A stretch of DNA of 64,000 nt from positions 48,067,501-48,131,500 of the forward strand of contig NC_071669.1 in NCBI RefSeq assembly GCF_028554725.1, written 5' to 3'. The position numbers and the translations under genes are program-made. A model generated the notes under the pieces. It was not told the DNA's origin. It did not search any database and was given only the letters and a program-made list of their open reading frames with translations. This document shows, piece by piece, positions 11,471 to 23,903 of this stretch; the first letter of the stretch is position 1; each line of letters opens with the position of its first letter. Origin of the DNA: Zeugodacus cucurbitae (Eukaryota > Arthropoda > Insecta > Diptera > Tephritidae).

Positions 11471-12195
11471 GGATATCAGTGGAATTCTTTATTCATGTAA
11501 AAATATATGCGATGGCATTCTGATTGGAACTCGATTCCTTTTGCATGGCCACCACGGGCACGCTTGAAGTCCAGACGCTGAACCCAATTTTCGACGGTTT
11601 TCAAGCATAAATCGACTAATATTGCTGCAATTTGACGTTCGACACTCGTACGAAGTTCATCAATCGTCGCTGGCTTGTTGGCATAGGCCATATACTTGAC
11701 GTAGCCCAGGACAGGAAATAGTCTAACGGTGCACGACCGAGGTGGCCAATTGCCTGGGTCATTTCGTGAGATAACACGTTCACCAAACCTGGTTTTAAAT
11801 AAATCGATTGTAACATTCGATGTGTGGCTTGTGGCGCTGTCTTTTTGGAACATATTGTCCAAATCCACATCTTCAAATTCGGACCAAAACTATTCGATTA
11901 TCATTGAGCGGTAGAGATCCCATTTCGAAGAAAATCCTGAAGATTTTGAAGTTGTTGCTCAGCCCAATTCACAAACATACGACGATTCTGTCAAGCAGCT
12001 TCAGTTTTTGCATCATCTTGTAAGAATGTAGGCCTAGATCTTGTTGTAAAAATCGCCACAGCGGCATCATAGAGATGCCCAACGCTTGAGAATGACGTGT
12101 GAGAGATTGATTTGGGCCTTCCTCTATTGATGCGCCAGCGGCAGAAATATTCTCGACACTACGGGCACTTCTTTGTCTCACTGGCACAGGAACAT
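11471..12195 (-). pseudogene. Tc1/mariner-superfamily transposase relic
   Basis: Minus-strand pieces of one transposase. The N-terminal helix-turn-helix part (12187-11969) has VPVRQRSARSVENISAAGAS and LTRHSQALGISMMPLWRFLQ. The C-terminal part (11868-11476) has MFQKDSATSHTSNVTIDLFK, ERVISRNDPGNWPPRS and ENWVQRLDFKRARGGHAKGI. The segment carrying the first catalytic Asp is missing, about 100-150 nt between the parts is scrambled, and the third-Asp motif PLDYF is only readable in a shifted frame (11876-11616). The D of QKD is kept. Clearly dead. No terminal inverted repeats identified. Confidence 0.85.
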
Positions 12196-13427
12196 TTCAA
12201 TTGTTCATCTCACAGGACATTTATGAAGACCATAAATTGGACCCTAACGCTCTTAAAGCAAATTTAAATAATTTAGATTCGTTGTTGGATCCCATATCTT
12301 TCCATGATGGAAGGAAAAATATGTCTACTTTTGTAGCGTCCTTAGCATTCTTCAAGAAATGCAATGTCTTGAAAATGTTGGTTTCAAAAGTCTCGGAAAA
12401 TGTGTTCTACTTCTGTCGAAGAAGATAAAAATTAGACTTCTTATTTGAATCCGGAAAAAAAATGCAAATAGTTATTGGTTATTTCCAAGATCGACTGAAA
12501 TTCTCGACTAAAAAGTAGATAGGCTTCTCTCTTTATTGCCATTTTTCTTTGCACTTGCCTTATTTGTTTCAATACCAAAAAAAGATTCCTACAGGGTCGA
12601 TTCACATTCATTTCATATCACTAAGCCTCTGCACTTAAACTTTTGTTTTAGCTGATTATATGATTTTTGTTGTTTAACTTGTATTATTGTATTGTTACCC
12701 CTTCTTCCATTTAAACTACTTTTTCGCATTGCTGTCATCGCTCAGCGCATTAAAAGTGGTGTGTGGTTTCCAAATATCAACGCCACTGAAACCACAGCAC
12801 CTCCACAGTGCGCCCTCAATGTCGCGCAGATGACGTCGCCGACGTCGAAAACTCCATTTCTCGCTTCATTGTTTGGGATTTTATGAGGTTTTTTTTTGTG
12901 GTGTTTTTGTAGTTATTTTGTGTTTGTTGTTTTCGTAGAGTGCCCACTCTGTTGTATTATGTTTATCATTGTAGTGCTTGTTGACTTTTGAAGTGGCTCG
13001 TAAGTGTTTCGGCGTATTTGTGGTGTGGGAAACAACGTCGGTAAAGGAAGTCGGGTTAAACATTCAAAGCAAAGTTCATCAAATGTATTTTGGAAATAAA
13101 GGTTTTATGTGACTAACTAAACAGGCTGTGATTTATTATGAAATGTAGTTTGGAACATTGACGCAAGTAGTTTAAGTTTTTTGTAGCATAATTTGAAATG
13201 GAAGTTTAGAATTTTTAATTATTTTGACACAAATAACACTTGCTCCCAGTTTTAATAACATTAAGTTGATAATATACAATGTTTTGTGAGAATTTTACGC
13301 ATTTTGCGAAGAGCAAAATATATATTTGTTGCCAAAAATAATGCTTGATTAATAATGAAAATGTCCAATATTCTTAATACCTTTAGAGGAAATCGGCTTT
13401 ATATTTTATTATTTATAACCTATGTTA
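12196..13427. other. Intergenic DNA without recognised gene
   Basis: A 75-codon open frame at 12201-12428 (plus) resembles no family I know. 12690-12890 is a short GC-richer unique patch with TGACGTCG words. 13080-13427 is AT-rich and leads into the MITE. Confidence 0.4.
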
Positions 13428-13806
13428 CAGCCGGTTTCACGAAATTTTTTAATTGAAAATTAAGTTCCATTTAATTTTAATTTCAATTTTAATTTAACTT
13501 TGCACTTAAGTTTCCTGCGTTTCACCATTATTGACAGTTGGCATCCAAAAAATTAAAAGGTAGGGATGTTATTAAGAATAACAGCTGATTTATGTAAACA
13601 AATAAATTGTATTTCATTGTCAAAATGGTAAACAAATGGGAATTCAATAGAATAGATTCTGATAGAAAAGCGTAACCATGGTTACATATGACAGTATTTT
13701 ACTAATATTTAAATGACAAAGCGTGACCATTTAAATAAAAATTAAGTCAAATGGTGAAACTGAAATTAATTATTTTTTACTTAAATTTGTTTCGTGAAAC
13801 CGGCTG
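13428..13806. mobile_element. MITE with perfect TIRs and TTA target duplication (PIF/Harbinger-like)
   Basis: ACAGCCGGTTTCACGAAA (13427-13444) is the exact reverse complement of TTTCGTGAAACCGGCTGT (13790-13807). If the element runs from CAGCCGG to CCGGCTG (13428-13806, 379 bp), it is bounded by TTA on both sides, the 3-bp duplication typical of PIF/Harbinger elements. Subterminal similarity continues: GTTTCACCATT occurs inside both ends in opposite orientation. Inside there is a perfect 14-bp palindrome GTAACCATGGTTAC at 13672-13685. No ORF, so it is non-autonomous. The superfamily assignment rests on the duplication alone. Confidence 0.85.
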
Positions 13807-14322
13807 TTATAGTTATATATTTAATTTTTTCAAAAATTTTCACTACATTTTCGTATTTTCTTTGTTAATTAGTCAGTAGCTTAGTCTAACTCTCCCAATC
13901 GTGTTTGGTTGGAGATAATTTTTCCAAGTATCTTAGAGAAACGAAATAATAACGATGTTACATTCTTCGTCACCCAGAAGGCCAAAATCACTGTGTTGGG
14001 TATAAGAAGACCGACATTTCTAAAAATTGTAAACAGGTGGCAACTCGAAAATTATTTAGTCCAACTATATTTAATAAGATATATTAGAATTTTATTCACT
14101 TAAAAATATAACATCATATTTTGCCGCTATAGATCTGTAAGCTTTGTACTGATGCGCATATGACCTTCAGACATCTCTGTCGTCTGCAGTTTCTTCCCAA
14201 CTTTGTATGCCAAATTGTTCTTTAGAGGTAAATCCTTTCACCTCCATAATTTTCTGCGAGGATCTCTTGGTGTCGATTGTCGTTACATAGTCGAGTCATC
14301 TTGACCTCTGCGCCTTGATAAA
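13807..14322. other. Unassigned intergenic DNA
   Basis: A 64-codon open frame at 13909-14103 has no recognisable feature. 14150-14320 is unique DNA next to the (AT)n tail of the following LINE. Confidence 0.4.

Positions 14323-14323
<1 letters not shown>

Positions 14324-14376
<53 letters not shown>
14324..14376. repeat. (TA)n microsatellite, 53 bp, tail of LINE
   Basis: About 26 uninterrupted TA repeats directly abut the 3' end of the RTE copy (TTTGGCGTAGGA on the plus strand). The copy at 49.1 kb has the same junction with a shorter run, so the dinucleotide run is best read as the element's 3' tail, possibly expanded by slippage. Confidence 0.85.
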
Positions 14377-14379
<3 letters not shown>

Positions 14380-15912
14380 GCGTAGGAATCGCTTTAAGCG
14401 ATTATAGCCGAATCCACCAGAGCGCGCCACTCATTCCTCCTTTTTGCTTTTTGGCGCCAACTGGAAACACCAAGTGAAGCCAGGTCACTTTGCACTTGGT
14501 CTTTCCACCGGAGTGGAGGTCTCCCTCTTCCGCGGCTTCCTCCAGCGGGTACTGCATCGAATACTTTCAGAGCTGGAGTGTTTTCTTCCATCCGTACAAC
14601 ATGACCTAGCCAGCGTAGCCGCTGTCTTTTTATTCGCTGAACTATGTCAATGTCGTCGTATAAATCGTACAGCTCATCGTTCCATCGTCTGCGGTATTCG
14701 CCGTTGCCAATGTTTAGAGGACCATAAATCTTGCGCAAAACCTTTATCTCGAAAACCCCAAGAGTCGTCTCATCGGATGTTGTCATCGTCCACGCTACAG
14801 CGCCATACATCAGGACGGGAATAATGAGCGACTTATAGAGTTTGATTTTGGTTCGTCGAGAGAGGACTTTACTTTTTAATTGCCTACTCAGTCCAAAGTA
14901 GCACCTGTTGGCAAGAGTGATTCTGCGTTGGATTTCAAGGCTGACATTGTTGGTGTTGTTAATGCTGGTTCCCAGATAAACGAACGATCGTTTGGTATCG
15001 AACGGCTCGGAGAGGTCCTTCCCGATCCTAACGGAGCTTTTGGTGTTGCTCAACGTCAGCTTACATAGCCGTATTAGTTTTGCAGGGATACCAAATTCGG
15101 ACATCGCGGTATAAAGGCAGCTCCTTTTCGTGCTATCGAAGGCAGCTTTAAATTCGATAAAAAGATGGTGAGTATCGATTCTTCTCTCTCGGGTCTTCTC
15201 CAAGATTTGGTGCATGGTGAATATCTGGTCAGTTGTCGATTTTCCAGGTCTAAAGCCACACTGATAAGGTCCAATCAGTTCGTTGACGGTGGGTCACACA
15301 ATACGCTCGACAAAACCTTATATGCGATATTGAGGAGACTTATACCACGGTAGTTGGCGCAGATTGTGGGGTCTCCCTTCTTATGGATTGGGCAGAGCAC
15401 ACTAAGATTCCAATCGTCAGGCATTCCAATCGTCTTCTTTCTTCCGACCATATTCTACAAAGAAGCTGATGCATGCACCTTATCAGTTCTTCGCCGCCGT
15501 ATTTGAATAGCTCGGCCGGTAATCCATCAGCCCCCGCCGCTTTGTTGTTCTTCAAGCGGGTAATTGCTGTTCGAATTTCTTCATGGTCGGGTAATGGAAC
15601 ATCTATTCCATCGTCATCGATTGGAGAATCGGGTTCGCCATCTCCAGGTGTTGTAATTTCACTGCCATTCAGCAGGTCGGAGAAGTGTTCCCTCCATAAT
15701 CCCAGAATGCTCTGGACATCCGTTACCAGTTCACCTCCTCGGCCTCTACATGATAATGCTCCGGTCTTGAAACCTTTTGGAAATCGCCTCATCTTTTCAT
15801 AAAATTTTCGAGCATTACCCATGTCGGCCAGCTTTTCATACTCACGCATTTCGGCCTCTTTCTTTTTACGTCTGCAAATGCGTCTCGCTTCCCTCTTCAG
15901 TTCTTGATATCT
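14377..15912 (-). mobile_element. RTE-clade LINE copy with internal deletions
   Basis: A minus-strand RT region in two open pieces, 15849-15340 and 15215-14394. Compared with 49.1 kb it has: (1) loss of the segment from motif B through YADD, so that FDTKRS runs straight into FVYLGTSINN (near 14990); (2) a 10-bp loss of CTTTAGTCTT near 15290, causing a frameshift; (3) an insertion near 15425 duplicating ATTCCAATCGTC; (4) 5' truncation near 15912, just upstream of the ELKREARR coding segment. It keeps LKNNKAAGADGLPAELFKYG and the C-terminal RLRWLGHVVRMEENTPALKV. The ORF ends in CGCTTAA, only about 16 nt before the tail. No endonuclease domain and no YADD, so it cannot move on its own. Confidence 0.92.
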
Positions 15913-17929
15913 CTATAATATAATAATTTTATTAAAATCAGTATAAAATGCCTAGCACATGTAGTAGCATCGCCGTTGCAACGCTACCCAATTGCCATTA
16001 AAGTGTCCAGTTAACTTTGCTTTTGTCATTTCGCCGCGGCGAGTGTCACTATGAGCGCGATGGCTGCCATGCAACCATATTTGCCATATAAAGTGACTTA
16101 AATTGCTGTGCATTAAGGTATCAACGATGGATACGTGGTCATCAAGAGTATATAGATATGAGTGTAGCTGAGTTTGTGTGCGCTGAAAGGCTTCAACGAT
16201 TGCCTGCCATGCCCGACTCTCATGCTTGACTGCTTGACTGCCTATTAAACAATCACCTGCGACTGCGCCATAGCGCCATCCGCATACACAGCAAACAAAC
16301 AAAAAAACAAAAGCAAACATACAAAAAAGGCTGAAATAACAACAATGCGAAATCATTCACATTCACGACATCAAGCGCATCACCGTCAAGCCAGACAGCT
16401 ACTCAGAAAAGCGCTTGCGCCTGGCCGCGTTGCACAACGGTGACATCATTCCATCATCATCAGCAGCGGCGGTGGCAGCGTCAACATCATTCTCTGCGCC
16501 TTGGATGTCTCCGATTTTGATGGTGGCATTGGATTTGAACGCTCGTTAAGCAATTATATCGCGCCCGCGTCTTCGTCAGCGTCAATCGCATTAACTGCGC
16601 ATAAGATATGTACCACCGTTGTTGTTGTTGCTACATACACTTGCAGCGCCCCAACGATTTGGGGCGACTTGTTAATGCCAACACGAATGATGGATTGTGT
16701 GAATTTCTCGCATTAGTGAAAGAACTGTGGCGGCGCTTGCCGCCCAAGTAAATGCGCTGTTGCACATATAACGCATTTCATATGTTGCAACATGCCAATA
16801 ACAGGCAATAAAACATATTCGCAGATTTTATAAGCTCTTCCTCCCTCAGCTGCATCTACTGTGTCTCCAGTTAATCTGTGTGCAATCCCTGCGTCCAACC
16901 GCTGCCCTCAAACAGCCATTAATGCAACACACACACTCTCGCATGCAACCATCCATCCATTAACCGCCATTCAAGCATATGTCCAGCTATGTTTGCGACG
17001 CGCCCGTCCTTGTCCGTTTTCTGGCGATCTCTACTTGTCATACACCTGACCAAGCCACCACGCAAGCATTTGTCCGCCGGCAACAGCAACAATCACAACA
17101 AACAACAGGAGCAGCAGCAACCACAACAACAATTAACAACAAATCACATTCGTGCTACTCAATAATATTAACCGCATGCAATAATAATAATAACAACAAG
17201 TGTATGATTCCTGCTCAGCTGCCAGGGAAGCTGGCTGGCGCTGATTGTGCCGACCAGCCAGCGCGCCAGTGAGTGATCAGCAGCAGGTCGACAAGCATTG
17301 TTAGTACACATTTATTAATATACTCATGTGTGTGTGTGTGTGTGCGTGTGTTTGCGCTTGTAATTGCAATTGATCTGATCGTTGTGCGCTGATAAATGAA
17401 AATAATGCTTGTATTCAATTGAAAATTGGATTTGATTGCATTGGCCTCGTTGGCATTACGCGTCATTGTTGTTGTTGTTGTTGTTGTCATTGTATTTATT
17501 ATTAAGTACATACAATATGCATGTATTTATGTCATAACATGTACGCGCAGCCGCATGAGCGAGCGACTGTGGCCAATTGGACAGAAGGCATCGTATTAAG
17601 CTAACAATGCCTCAAAGGGGAGGTGCGGCGCATAAGTTGCTTGGTTGAGAAGTTGTTGCTTCAAATGGTCCTGGCGCTTTCTCTGCCGTATGTGTAGTTA
17701 CATGTCATTCCATATCTTACATTTTTTATTGCAATTAGTTGTCCTTCTGAGCACCAACCCACATTAGATGACCAAGTGGACCGACCCACGGCTGTCTTTT
17801 CATATTATGGGCTTGCCACAGAGGCTTTTTCTAGTAACCATCGGAATGTAATTGTTCACCCTTTTATTGATTGTGATGGATGGTATGGCGGAGAAAATCT
17901 AATTTTTACTATTTAGGAATTCCATTGTG
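15913..17929. other. Unique GC-richer intergenic block with CAA/TG microsatellites
   Basis: No gene recognised. Contains (TG)n at about 17325-17351, a (TTG)n run at about 17466-17487, CAACAA/GCAGCA runs at 17080-17140, and many TGCA and GCCA words. Open frames here are short and dominated by translated CAA/TTG repeats. Unique islands like this, alternating with mobile DNA, may hold regulatory elements; the sequence does not prove it. Confidence 0.4.
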
Positions 17930-19790
17930 TCGTAATTAATAAATATTCAATTACTTCAAGTAAAGCTAATACATTTTGCAATTACAAATTATAATATTGT
18001 TTAAATTGCAATTGTAATCGTAATTGAAACTGGAATTGTAATGGTATTTGTAATTGTAATTCTTTATGTATTGGTAATTGTAAATATAGATGTAATTGTA
18101 ATTTAGTCTATTAAATTGCCAAATTGTAATAGTAGTTGGAATTGTAATTGTAATTTATGTTGTAATTTCATTTCAAATTATTTCAAGTAATGCTAATAAA
18201 TTGTGTAAATACATATAATGTCATTTAAATTGCAATTGTAATCGTAATTGAAACTGGAATTGTAATGGTATTTGTAATTTTAATTATTTATGTAATGGTA
18301 ATTGTAAATGTAATTCTGTAAATGTAATTGTACTTTAGTCTATTAAATTGGCAAATTGTAATAGTAGTTGGAATTGTAATTGTAATTGTAATTTATGTTG
18401 TAATTACATTTCAAATTACTTCAAGTAATGCTAATAAATTGTGTAAATACAGATAATGTCATTTAAATGGCAATTGTAATCGTAATTGAAACTGGAATTG
18501 TAATGGTATTTGTAATTTTAATTATTTATGTAATGGTAATTGTAAATGTAATTCTGTAAATGTAATTGTACTTTAGTCTATTAAATTGCCAAATTGTAAT
18601 AGTAGTTGGAATTGTAATTGTAATTTATGTTGTAATTACATTTCAAATTATTTCAAGTAATGCTAATAAATTGTGTAAATACATATAATGTCATTTAAAT
18701 TGCAATTGTAATCGTAATTGAAACTGGAATTGTAATGGTATTTGTAATTTTAATTATTTATGTAATGGTAATTGTAAATGTAATTCTGTAAATGTAATTG
18801 TACTTTAGTCTATTAAATTGCCAAATTGTAATAGTAGTTGGAATTGTAATTGTAATTGTAATTTATGTTGTAATTACATTTCAAATTACTTCAAGTAATG
18901 CTAATAAATTGTGTAAATACATATAATGTCATTTAAATTGCAAAATTGTAATCGTAATTGAAACTGGAATTGTAATGGTATTTGTAATTTTAATTATTTA
19001 TGTAATGGTAATTGTATTTTAGTCTATTAAATTGCCAAATTGTAATAGTAGTTGGAATTGTAATTGTAATTGTAATTTAAGTTGTAATTACATTTACAAT
19101 TACTTCAAGTAATGCTAATTGTGTAAATACAAATAATGTCATTTCAATTGTAATCGCAATTGAAACTGGAATTGTAATGGTTGTTGTAATTGTAATTTTT
19201 TATGTAATGGTAATTGTAATTATAACTGTAGTCATTTAGATAAGTCTATTAAATTGAGGAATTGTAATTGCAGTTATATTTATTGTTGTAGCTGTAATGA
19301 TAATTGGGATTGTAACTGTAATTGTTATTACTGAAAAATCAATGTACTCTACTTCCATATAAAGCTAATAAATTGTGTAAGTGTAATTATAGTTGAAATG
19401 AAATAGTAATCTTAATTGTAATTATATTCTATCTGTAATTGTAATTACTAATTAACTCAATTAGTGATTTACTTCCGATAAAGCTAATAAATAATGTTTT
19501 GTAATTGTAATTTAAGCAGTGATTGTATTTATAGTTGTAATTCTAATTGCTATTCAGTTTAAGAAGTCAATTAATTCGTTCAAAAGTAGTCAATTGGGTA
19601 ATTTTGACTGTAAAATGTATTTACTAATCAATTTAATTAGTTAATTACTTAATTTGAAGCTTATAAATTGTGTAATTGCAACTGATAAATTTGTTAAAAT
19701 TGTAATACCAACTGTAATTGTAATTGTAATCATAATAGTAATTGTAACTTTAATTTTAATCGAAGCATTATAATTTTTTCTTCAATTCAA
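17930..19790. repeat. Higher-order tandem array of TAATTG-word units (about 230 bp)
   Basis: Built from short words (AATTGTAATTG) arranged into a longer unit. The landmark GCTAAT recurs at 17965, 18192, 18430, 18662, 18900, 19114, 19364, 19483 and 19659, and AACTGGAATTGTAATGG recurs at 18028, 18252, 18490, 18722, 18962 and 19164. Units at 18190-18960 are nearly identical. Units left of 18.1 kb and right of 19.2 kb drift and change length. The TAAT core is repeated very densely. No ORF. Confidence 0.92.
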
Positions 19791-22442
19791 TAATGCTTTC
19801 TATGGTATGTCAGAAACTAATACTATTCTGAAATATATTCAACCTGTCGGATTCATTTTTACAACGAATAAGTAACGGAATTAATTAACCCGCTCACTGA
19901 CTAAACAACCAAAAATACTATTAATGGTTTTATGTCTATGCACTGTTTCCTCATACCATATATAATTAATTTTTATACCATTTAACTGCTTTGCTGCTAA
20001 TCAATCTCTAGTCAATAAACCATCAGCACAGCATATCCCACAATTTAATTGAAATCATCACATTTGACTTAAATAACTGGCACGCCAGCAATACTTAACT
20101 GCAAACGCGTGCAATTCCAAATGCCAAGCATTGGAAAGTTGAAAGCTACTGAAGGCTCGAACACGAGTTCATTAGAGTTGACGCTTCAGCCGTAATTGAC
20201 ACACGTAACGACAAAGCAGCGACATTTCATTTCGACTCGTTGAAAGACATTGCGCATTGCTGCATTGCCGCATTGCAGGCCAGCCAATGTGACGCGCGGC
20301 AAAATGATGGCAGAGAGCGCGTGATCGAAACGCCAGCGAAGGTACGCGCGCGCGCGGGCCAAATAGCTGGCGTCATTGAACACGACAATCGTGTGTTGGT
20401 ATGCCCTACCCAAGGCAACACGGTGCGCTGTACTGGCTCACTGCAAGGGTGAGAGGAAAGTGTTTGCCAAATCGGCGTGTGTGAGCGCCAGCGCGCCAAA
20501 TGTGAGCGCCGCCTGCCAATTTAGCGCACGGACATGCGACAGCAACGCGGTGGCGGCGGCCGCGCGCAAGTCAGACAAATCATTCAAAAATTTCACTGTC
20601 GTCGCGAACAAAAATTGCTGAATTGTCATCATTAGGAGCAAAGTGAACGCCGCGCACACAGCGCCAGTAAGTGCAGCGCTTGCCTGAATTGGTCGAATTT
20701 GCTGCAACTAAATGATGTCAAATGCGGCGACAGTTTGTCAGATTATTATCAAATTGCATTGACTCACTCACATTGGGCCAAAAGGAGGCGGCGGCGATCT
20801 AGATCCAGCGCTTGAAGCTCGAAGCGCAAGCTTAATGTGCAACTGTTGCAACTCATGTCCGCGCTGCAGCAACAACAGTCATGTTAAATGGGCGCAACGC
20901 CGGCGCTGCTCAAAACGTTTTGCGGTTAATGCGCCCGCGCACTGGCACTCGACACATCTCGTGGTATAGTATAGTGTAGTGGCGGCAAAGTATAAAGGAA
21001 ATCAAAGTGAATGGAGAGCGACAACAACAGCAGCAGCAACAACAATAATAATAGGAGCAGTGACAAAGGCCACTAAAGCGATATTGACAACCCTCACCAT
21101 GACAGCAGCAATGAGCGTGATCAACGCTACTGATATGTGCGGCAGCCGCCGCCGCCGCTCCCTTTGCCCCAGAAGAGGAAGGGTTTCACTACTCACACAC
21201 ATAAATATCATCCTAAAGTTGCATCAACTCTGGGTACCTGCCATTGCGCCAGTCCATTCACTCCGTAGTCTCTGCGGCGATTATTGTTTTTTATGAGCGC
21301 ATAATGGCGACATTTACTCGTAATTTTATGAGTTGGTCGTCTGTGCCGACAAGGGTTCGCACTGACAAGCGTCGAGCGTTTTAACTGCCGCGTGGACAAT
21401 GTATTTTTGTCGTCATATAGTATGTGAGATTATGTGTGATGTGGGTGGATTCCAAAGTCACTGTTGATACCTGTTTGTTCCCAACCAGCAGCAGCTAGCT
21501 GAATTGGAGCGTAGTTTAAATTTATTTACTGCCATTATCCTCTACGGGGTGCTGAATCGGATTAATGAAGCCTTTTTGCGGTTTCCGAGTGAAGGATTTA
21601 AAATTGTGATTGCGAAGAAATATTAAGTGGCTATATTTTGACTGACATTTTATGGGACTAATAAAGGCTTAGACTAAAAAGATCTTAAAGAATTATTATT
21701 TATTAATTTTTATGAAGTTCGAATAAATCAATCTTGATTAAGAAGCTATTATATATGTATAAGCTTCCATAATTTGTTCGCTGGCAGTTTTAGCTTTCCT
21801 CTTTTTTCTTTTGAGAACTCAATTATTTTCACCGCTCATCATCATTAGAGAAAATAGCTATATTACCAGTATCTATTAAAGATAGATCATTTGGCTTGCT
21901 TCTCGACATATCTATAATCTCAGTAGCGGGCATTGTTGTCCATACGTACAGTTTAGCTTAGAGTAAACCTATAGTTTGACCTATGTTCCGAGAAAGAATA
22001 TCAATTCTTTTTTGCAGCATCGTATTTTGAACATATTTGTTGAAGTTACTTTTGGTATTGTTTTTCGGATCGTGGAAACTATATAGTTAATTAGTTTTTT
22101 GTTAATAAACGATCTATTGTCTTTTTCAATTTTTGTTCAACTCAAAACTGTGGGTTCCAGTTCCCAGGTTTCTGTAGACCATAATTTCTATAATATATAT
22201 ATAATTTCCGGCAACAAGTAGTTCGGAGTGGAATTATATGTCAATTTAAATAGTAAGTAAATTTTAATAGAGATACATCAGATATACATATGACTGATTT
22301 TAGCTACACTCTATGAGTTGATTATATAACAGTTTTGACGTAGAAGTCAAAGTAATAGAATCAAAATATGAACATGACATCATGACACTTCGACACGCAT
22401 AGGGATAGGTTGCCTACTTTTTTAAAGAAAAAATACAGAAAC
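19791..22442. other. Intergenic DNA, GC-richer island then AT-rich
   Basis: 20100-21400 is a unique island rich in GCGC, CAGC and TTGCAAC words, with CAACAG runs near 21020. A TATAAAGG at 20991 has no convincing initiator downstream. Open frames in it run on all strands and look like compositional artefacts. 21420-22440 is AT-rich with nothing recognised. Confidence 0.4.
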
Positions 22443-22925
22443 TCAAATGTATTCAAAGATTATCTCTTTCAAATGTCGCGGCAACTTCCCAGTTGGTCCA
22501 TCCGTTGCTTCCAATTATTGATGAGTCGTTCGAGCGTTTCGACTGGTGACTGGCGAATGACACGCGTGATGTTGTGCTCCAAGGTCTGAATCGAAACGGG
22601 ATTGTTCGCATATACTTTAGATTTTACTTATATCCATGGGAAAAAGTCTAACGTATGATATTATACGATCTTGGTGGCCAATCGACCGACCCAAAACGTG
22701 AAATTATCTGCTCAACGAAGTGTTATCTCAAGAAATCCGTTGATTGATGTGATATATAGAGAGTGGTGCCGTGTGGATAAAACCAAATGTCGCCGAGATC
22801 ACGAGCTTCATTTTCAGGCATCAAATAACGATAACTGTCGCCTTTGACGTTTTCACCGTCATCATTTTTGAAGAAATATGGACCGATGATTCCACCGGCC
22901 TACAAACCACACCAAATCGTTGTTT
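22443..22925 (-). pseudogene. Tc1/mariner-superfamily transposase relic
   Basis: Minus-strand translation with stops and frame changes gives transposase C-terminal pieces: DLGDIWFYPHGTTLYISHQS (the FQQDGAT-HT-type motif, second Asp lost), VEQIISRFGSVDWPPRSYNI, then after a break NPVSIQTLEHNITRVIRQSP, ETLERLINNWKQRMDQLG and HLKEIIFE before a stop at 22443. It is the same general type as the relic at 62.4 kb, not the one at 59.4 kb. No terminal repeats found. Non-functional. Confidence 0.75.
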
Positions 22926-23897
22926 TTCTGGAAAGTCTTCAGTTTGCTCTTCGTCCCAAATGTGACAATTTTGCTTGTTTACATACCCATTTTAAAGGAA
23001 TAAATTCAATCTATTACAAAAGTCTCATCTAAAATGACATATATATATATATATACGGAAATGGTGAGGGATATCATTAGACTCAAAACCATTGTCTCCA
23101 GAAAACAACTCAATAAGTTTATTTTGATGGATATCGATCTATCATATATAAAGTTCTGTATATACACAGATATCGGAGCCCTAATCACATCTTATGAATT
23201 TACAAAATACGTTCTGGTTGATAATTTAGTTATACAGGGCATAGTGCCTAGACTGGTGCTAGAAACTTGTTTTCTTTTTGCAAAACAAACTTCGAGTAAT
23301 GTCATAAAATAAGTGTATGTCAAGAAATCATTAACAAATGACATGGTATAGTTAGTCCGCCTTATTGAACAGTTTTGGTTCGCTACGACCTTGTTCTGCT
23401 CCCAAAATAAAAAAAAAGTTTGCTTGAGGGAAAGCGATGTGAGACGATGGAGGTCACAAAAGAAATTGATTGGGTCCTATAATGGTGCTTTTTGAAACCG
23501 TTAATGAATATTTGTATTGAAAACCTTGAAAATGTTTTAACTTCTCACAGCATGGTTAAATTGTTTAATGAAACATACAATTACTTGATTATTTTAGTAT
23601 TTATAGCTTGTTTAAGATATCAAAGCTTCACATGCTTCCTGTTTTAACTCGAACGAACTTTTACTCGTAACTCATGTCTCAAAAGGCTGGCGTATAACTT
23701 AAATTCCATTCATTTTTCGTATTGTTGTAATTTTGTTGTATTACTTTCGTACATTCGGTTTCGCTTTTTCGCTGTGTGCGGTAAATTTCTGTCGAATGAT
23801 GGTCGTAAAATTTTTATTTTTATATTTTCCCTTGTTTCAACTTTTTTTTGTATCTTTGAGCAAACTAAACATTATTCTACTTAAATCTTTTTTAGCG
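22926..23897. other. AT-rich intergenic DNA
   Basis: Includes a short (TA)n run at 23037-23055. A 92-codon open frame (23034-23312, plus) begins inside that run and shows no domain. Nothing else recognised. Confidence 0.4.
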
Positions 23898-23903
23898 TTT
23901 ATT

